From: Scilla litardierei
Taxonomy: Eukaryota; Streptophyta; Magnoliopsida; Asparagales; Asparagaceae
Direction of reading: 5' to 3'
Assembly (NCBI GenBank): GCA_030789695.1
Contig: CM061138.1
Coordinates: 14,890,214 to 14,954,213, forward strand
DNA length: 64,000 bases
Part shown: piece by piece, positions 59,150 through 64,000 of the stretch
Numbering within the stretch: the stretch's first letter is position 1
Layout of the letters: each line of letters begins with the position of its first letter
The notes under the pieces: generated by a model
What the model was told of the DNA's origin: nothing
The model's input: the letters and a program-made list of their open reading frames with translations, nothing else
The model's database searches: none
Position numbers and translations under genes: made by a program

Positions 59150-62100
59150 ATGTACGTAGTCAAGAGAGATGGGAGGCCCGAGCATGTTCACTTCGACAAG
59201 ATCACTGCGAGGCTGAAGAAATTGAGCTACGGATTGAACCACGAGCACTGTGATCCGGTGCTTATTGCCCAAAAAGTCTGTGCTGGGGTCTATAAAGGCG
59301 TCACCACTAGTCAGCTCGACGAGCTTGCGGCTGAGACAGCGGCTGCCATGACCGCAAGCCACCCAGATTACGCATCGGTAAGATGCTTCCTGAAATTTTG
59401 GTAATTGATTGATTGATTGATTGAATTGGATTCTTAGATTCTTGGATTTTTGTATCTTGGTAGCTTGCTGCGAGGATTGCCGTTTCGAATCTGCACAAGA
59501 ACACAAAGAAGTTGTTTTCTGAAACGTAAGAATGATTTTCCACCTATTCCGTTTGATTGGTAGGGCATGAATTTTGTCTAAAAAATTGCAAATTTTTACG
59601 AGTTTAAGCTTTTGGTTTCAGGATTAAGTTGATGTATGATCATTTCAATGAGAGATCAGGGCTGGAGGCACCTATGATTGCGGATGATGTTTATGAGATA
59701 ATCATGAAGGTGATCTCCCTCACTTGTTTAAATTATATCCTGTTACTTGATCTGTATCTTCTTATGTTTAAGTTGTCTATTTTAATTTCTGTTTATTATT
59801 CCATCAGGTAAAATAAAGTAATTAGTTTTGTCTATTAACCATGTAATTGAATTTTGATGCGTACATTGTATCGGTATTACATGTTACTGGTGCTATTGAT
59901 GAATTTTAGAGGGTAGAGATTTTGACCTTGTATTTTGCTTGTACTGTAGTACTAGTCACAAATCATGGCCCTTATAATGGACACGATCATCAATTCTATA
60001 AATATTTTATAGTTGTTATAATTGATTTATTATTATTGATTTTAATGTTTGGCAATTTTACTGATTACAGAATGCAGCTTGTTTGGACAGTGAGATAATT
60101 TATGATAGAGATTTTGATTATGACTACTTTGGTTTTAAAACTCTTGAGAGATCATACCTATTAAAGGTATCCGGTAAAGTTGTAGAGAGGCCTCAACACA
60201 TGCTGATGAGAGTTGCTGTTGGAATTCACAAGGATGATATTGATTCTGTAGTCAGGACTTATCATCTAATGTCCCAGCGATGGTTCACTCATGCCTCTCC
60301 TACTCTATTTAATGCTGGCACTCCTCGGCCTCAGGTATTTTACCTCTAATGTCATCTTTTTGACTTGAAACTTTTTTGAAATTTGCCTTCTGATGTTCTG
60401 GAATTGTATGTTACCAGTTAAGCAGCTGCTTCCTTATTTGCATGAAAGATGATAGCATTGAGGGGATATATGACACTCTCAAGGAATGTGCTGTCATTAG
60501 CAAATCTGCAGGAGGAATTGGTGTTTCTGTCCATAATATACGTGCAACGGGCAGTTATATCCGTGGGACAAATGGAACCTCCAATGGTATTGTTCCAATG
60601 TTAAGGGTGTTTAATGACACTGCTCGTTATGTTGACCAAGGTGGAGGCAAGAGAAAGGGTAATTTAGACATGGCCAGCTCATTTTCTGTCTTTGTTATAG
60701 TTCATTTTGTGATGTGTAACACTGAAGCCTGTTGTATGTGTTGCATTTAGGTGCATTTGCAGTGTATCTGGAACCTTGGCATGCAGATATCTTTGAATTT
60801 CTTGACCTTAGGAAAAACCATGGCAAGGTATGGCTGACGAATTTAAAAAATAGTATCATCTATATGCTTAAATTTGCATCTTTTTAGTGTTTGATGAACT
60901 TATCTGATTCTAACCCTTTTCAAGTATTTTATTACATGTCATTGGTCACACTTGCATATAGTGCAAATGCAAGCTAAACATATGGTTGGAAAAGAGTTGC
61001 TTTTGTTAAATTAAAGGGAACAATGCGTTTGGTACTGAGAAGTTTCTCCAACCAGCCACATAATACTCTTTATTTTTGTAAACATAGGCACAACAATCAA
61101 AAAGCTGCAAATTCATATGGCAACAAGATGAGTAACATGCATGTTTTTTTGTGATATTCACACAGCACCTTTTTTGTATCATGTGTCTTCTTTTTATCAG
61201 TCCTTCCATTTAACACATTCATACTTTTGTATAGTGCCTAAATGATTGTATTTCAAGAGTATTTTTCATTACACAAATGAATGACTTTATCCATTCAATG
61301 GTTGAGTTTTAACGACAGTGCAAAAACGGTTGGAACAGTTTAATGCATAATATCACTCATTTTCAAATTGTTCTTATCCTCTATATCAGCTACAGTTGTT
61401 CATTTAGTTGCTTGACTCTCTATACTGTTGTGGAATTAGTTTCTTTTTGAACCAATGTAGGATCCATTGGTTTCATGGATGTGATATAGTATGGGTCTTC
61501 TATATAACAGATCCTTTGTTGCCAGACTTAACCTGGGCATAATAGGACAGGATTGGCATGATCTTGATCCGCGAGCTTCCCTTCTAGGCCTGTGGTGATT
61601 AGCAATATTTTTATTAGCCTCTTTGGTTTGACTAATGATGTTCCTTTTCAGGTTGCTGGTTGGTAATGCTATTGGTCAGTTAACCTGTGAACCCTAAGAA
61701 ATTTTCAACAGGTGGCCAATTTCAAATTTTCAATGGGGGTGATCGTGATTCTAATTAGGGATAGAGAAAACGTTGATGACAATTCTACACCTTGTTCTGC
61801 TCATCATAACCTTCACTTCTTTATGATGTATTCACTCATCAACATATCCATGCTATGTTGTGTACCAATATATTTGCATATTCTATCAGCAATCATGCCG
61901 TTTTGTCGCTTTCTTCATATCCCAACCACATTTTGTTAGGATGTTCCGCCTGATTCATCGATTTTTCATATACTAAAGACTTATTTTTTGTGCAACATGT
62001 TTCCAATGATGCTGGATTATTATGTTAAGTTACTGATCAATTGCTATAACCAGTCATGGTCTTTGATTGCTTTTATAAAGTTGGACCCACTTGGGGATAT

Positions 62101-63960
62101 TTATCCAGTGCAATATGATTAATTCTTGCAACCATCATATAGGAAGAGCACAGAGCACGTGATCTATTTTTTGCCCTTTGGATACCTGACATTTTTATGG
62201 AAAGGGTCCAAAATAATGGGCAATGGTCATTGTTTTGCCCGAATGAAGCTCCGGGATTGGCTGATTGTTGGGGTGAAGAGTTTGAAAAATTGTACACAAA
62301 ATATGAGAGAGAGGTAAATCCTTTATCCTGTTTCCTTTATCCTGTTTCCTAGTTTGAGTCTATATATTATACAAGTTGGCATTCATTTTTTTTTATGTTG
62401 TGATCTTTAGGGAAAGACCAAGAAGGTTGTTCAAGCACAAAACCTTTGGTTTGAAGTCCTGAAATCACAGATGGAAACTGGAACACCATATATGCTTTAT
62501 AAGGTATGATGAACGTATGCATAACACATCATATAAATCCTTTTGCTGCGAATGCTATTTTGTTTTTTTCACTATTAGTCTGACTTTCCTATCTGTAGGA
62601 TACTTGCAATAGAAAAAGCAATCAACAAAATCTTGGGACCATAAAGTCATCAAACTTGTGCACTGAGATAATAGAGTATACAAGCCCAACTGAAACTGCT
62701 GTCTGCAATTTGGCCTCCATCGCTTTACCGCGATTTGTTAGGGAGAAGGTACTGACTGTGATTCATTGGGTTCATCTTTTAATGGAAAAATGTTTCCATA
62801 AGCTTCACAGTATGGTAGGTAAGTTTTGCACTCATTTTTTCTATTCAGGACATCCCTATCGAGTCACATCCATCTAAATTGGTTGGAAGCATTGGATCAA
62901 AGAATAGATACTTTGATTTTGACAAGCTGGCTGAGGTTTGATTTCACACTACATTATCAGTAGTATTTTTCTAATACTGTAAACATTGTTTGATTTTGTC
63001 TATCTACTTTCTGAACAGATTACAGCAATTGTTACCGCAAATCTCAACAAAATAATCGATGTCAATTACTACCCTGTTGAAACTGCTAAGAGATCAAACA
63101 TGAGACATAGGCCAATTGGCATAGGTGTCCAGGGGTTGGCAGATACCTTCATCTTGCTTGGCATGCCTTTTGATTCAGAAGAGGCAATTGCTGATGTTTA
63201 AGTGGTTCCTCTAGTGTTGTTCAATTTTTAATGTGGACTGACTGAATCAGAATCTAAATACAAGTAATTGTTTATGCAGGCTCAAAATCTGAACAAGGAC
63301 ATATTTGAGACAATTTATTATCATGCTTTACGAGCTTCATCAGAAATTGCTGCAAAAGAAGGCACTTATGAAACATATCAAGGGAGTCCTGTCAGTAAGG
63401 TGCATGTTTGGTTGCCCATAACTCTGAAATTCTGTGCATTCCTGTGGACTTTTTCTAGCATGCCGATTCTTTCTCAGTCAATTTCTTTTAAGTTTGCTCA
63501 GTTGCTGCCATTCATTTATATGCATGTCATGCTAATGGGTACATGCTTGTTTGACGAAACTAAATCGTTTGGTTTTTGTGAGTGCTAAAACATAGAGTTA
63601 GCATTTGGAGCAATTGGTAAAGAACATTGTACTGCTGCATATATAGAAAGAATTTTTATGCTAGATTGGTTCTTCTCGTTGATGATTGAGGAAAAGCTAT
63701 AATTCACACAGTATTGAATTATTTTGTGTGTATTTCACTCACCACAATGATCTACAGGGCATTTTACAACCTGACATGTGGAATGTTACCCCTTCAAGCC
63801 GATGGGATTGGCCTGCACTAAGGGAAATGATATCAAGAAATGGGGTTAGAAACTCTCTTCTGGTTGCTCCAATGCCTACCGCTTCAACGAGTCAAATTCT
63901 TGGGAACAATGAGTGTTTTGAGCCATACACATCGAACATTTACAGTCGGAGAGTTCTGAG
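59150..63960 (+). CDS. RNR1: Ribonucleoside-diphosphate reductase large subunit, exons 1-13 (partial at right edge)
   Basis: Class Ia R1 subunit; reduces ribonucleoside diphosphates to deoxy forms with the R2 radical subunit, in the cytosol. Exons: 59150-59377, 59464-59525, 59622-59709, 60071-60334, 60418-60658, 60751-60827, 62143-62313, 62411-62503, 62599-62748, 62849-62935, 63019-63183, 63280-63399, 63758-63960. They give 649 residues in one frame. The ATP-cone is residues 1 to ~92 ([11 protein letters not shown] start). Active-site residues fall on the mammalian R1 numbering: Cys218 (LSSC), Asn427, Cys429 and Glu431 (NLCTE) and Cys444 (AVCNLA); specificity-site Asp226 is present. All introns are GT-AG except intron 11, best read as GC-AG (donor GAG/GCAATT at 63184). 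About 160 residues, including the C-terminal redox cysteines, lie beyond the window. It looks intact. Confidence 0.97.
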
Positions 63961-64000
63961 GTTTCCATTCTCTTTCACATCATGGCATTTCATATTAGTT

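Noticed and set aside
63184..63201. Reading RNR1 exon 11 through to a stop as a truncated protein
   Set aside because: The open frame ends only because it runs into the intron. Splicing restores the family sequence and the following exons are intact.

Overview
The window is nuclear DNA of a flowering plant with a repeat-rich genome. Two host genes carry plant-type GT-AG introns and match plant proteins closely. Nearly everything else is nested plant retrotransposons (Tekay/Del-like Ty3/Gypsy, SIRE-like Ty1/Copia, a LINE, a TRIM) and MITEs. The species cannot be told from this sequence.

Layout. 1-4.8 kb: a minisatellite, an old Gypsy LTR fragment and a decayed LINE split by a TRIM. 4.8-16.1 kb: a tandemly duplicated intron segment, one copy split by a 9.7-kb Gypsy element (5588-15290, TSD ATATA) with decayed gag-pol. 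16.15-23.67 kb, minus strand: exons 1-5 of a nicotinate phosphoribosyltransferase gene (NAD salvage). Its 5.8-kb first intron holds Copia debris, and its fifth intron (or a break) contains everything to the left. 24.86-51.21 kb: a single retroelement insertion, called family X here (129-bp LTRs, TSD TTTTG), expanded to 26 kb by nested insertions. These are a second copy of family X (27127-33588, TSD ATATA), a SIRE-type solo LTR (36885-50158, TSD TATAT), and inside that LTR a young 11.5-kb non-autonomous Gypsy element (37394-48927, TSD AGGTT). The young Gypsy element itself carries a hAT-like MITE and another solo LTR. 51.55-54.17 kb: an inverted solo LTR of the same Gypsy family. 54.34-56.5 kb: a 5' part of a SIRE element. 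59.15 kb to the right edge, plus strand: the large subunit of ribonucleotide reductase (RNR1), 13 exons visible, with an E2F-type site just upstream.

The most unusual object is family X. Both copies lack any recognisable coding region, yet they resemble each other closely, so the mobile parent was probably already non-coding. Their sense strand is full of short perfect stem-loops. About two dozen isolated sites share the heptamer CCTGAAG (a CTGAA loop closed by C:G) while the flanking stems differ in sequence and still pair. The same unit is also amplified into a tandem hairpin array. This is internal covariation of the kind expected for a structured RNA or a repeated protein-binding hairpin. 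A second oddity is a ~115-bp inverted-word cassette (AGTCGGTC/GACCGACT) present in LTRs of both a Copia-type and a Gypsy-type element.

All assignments are by eye from conserved motifs, splice signals, TSDs and repeat comparison. No database search or alignment program was used.
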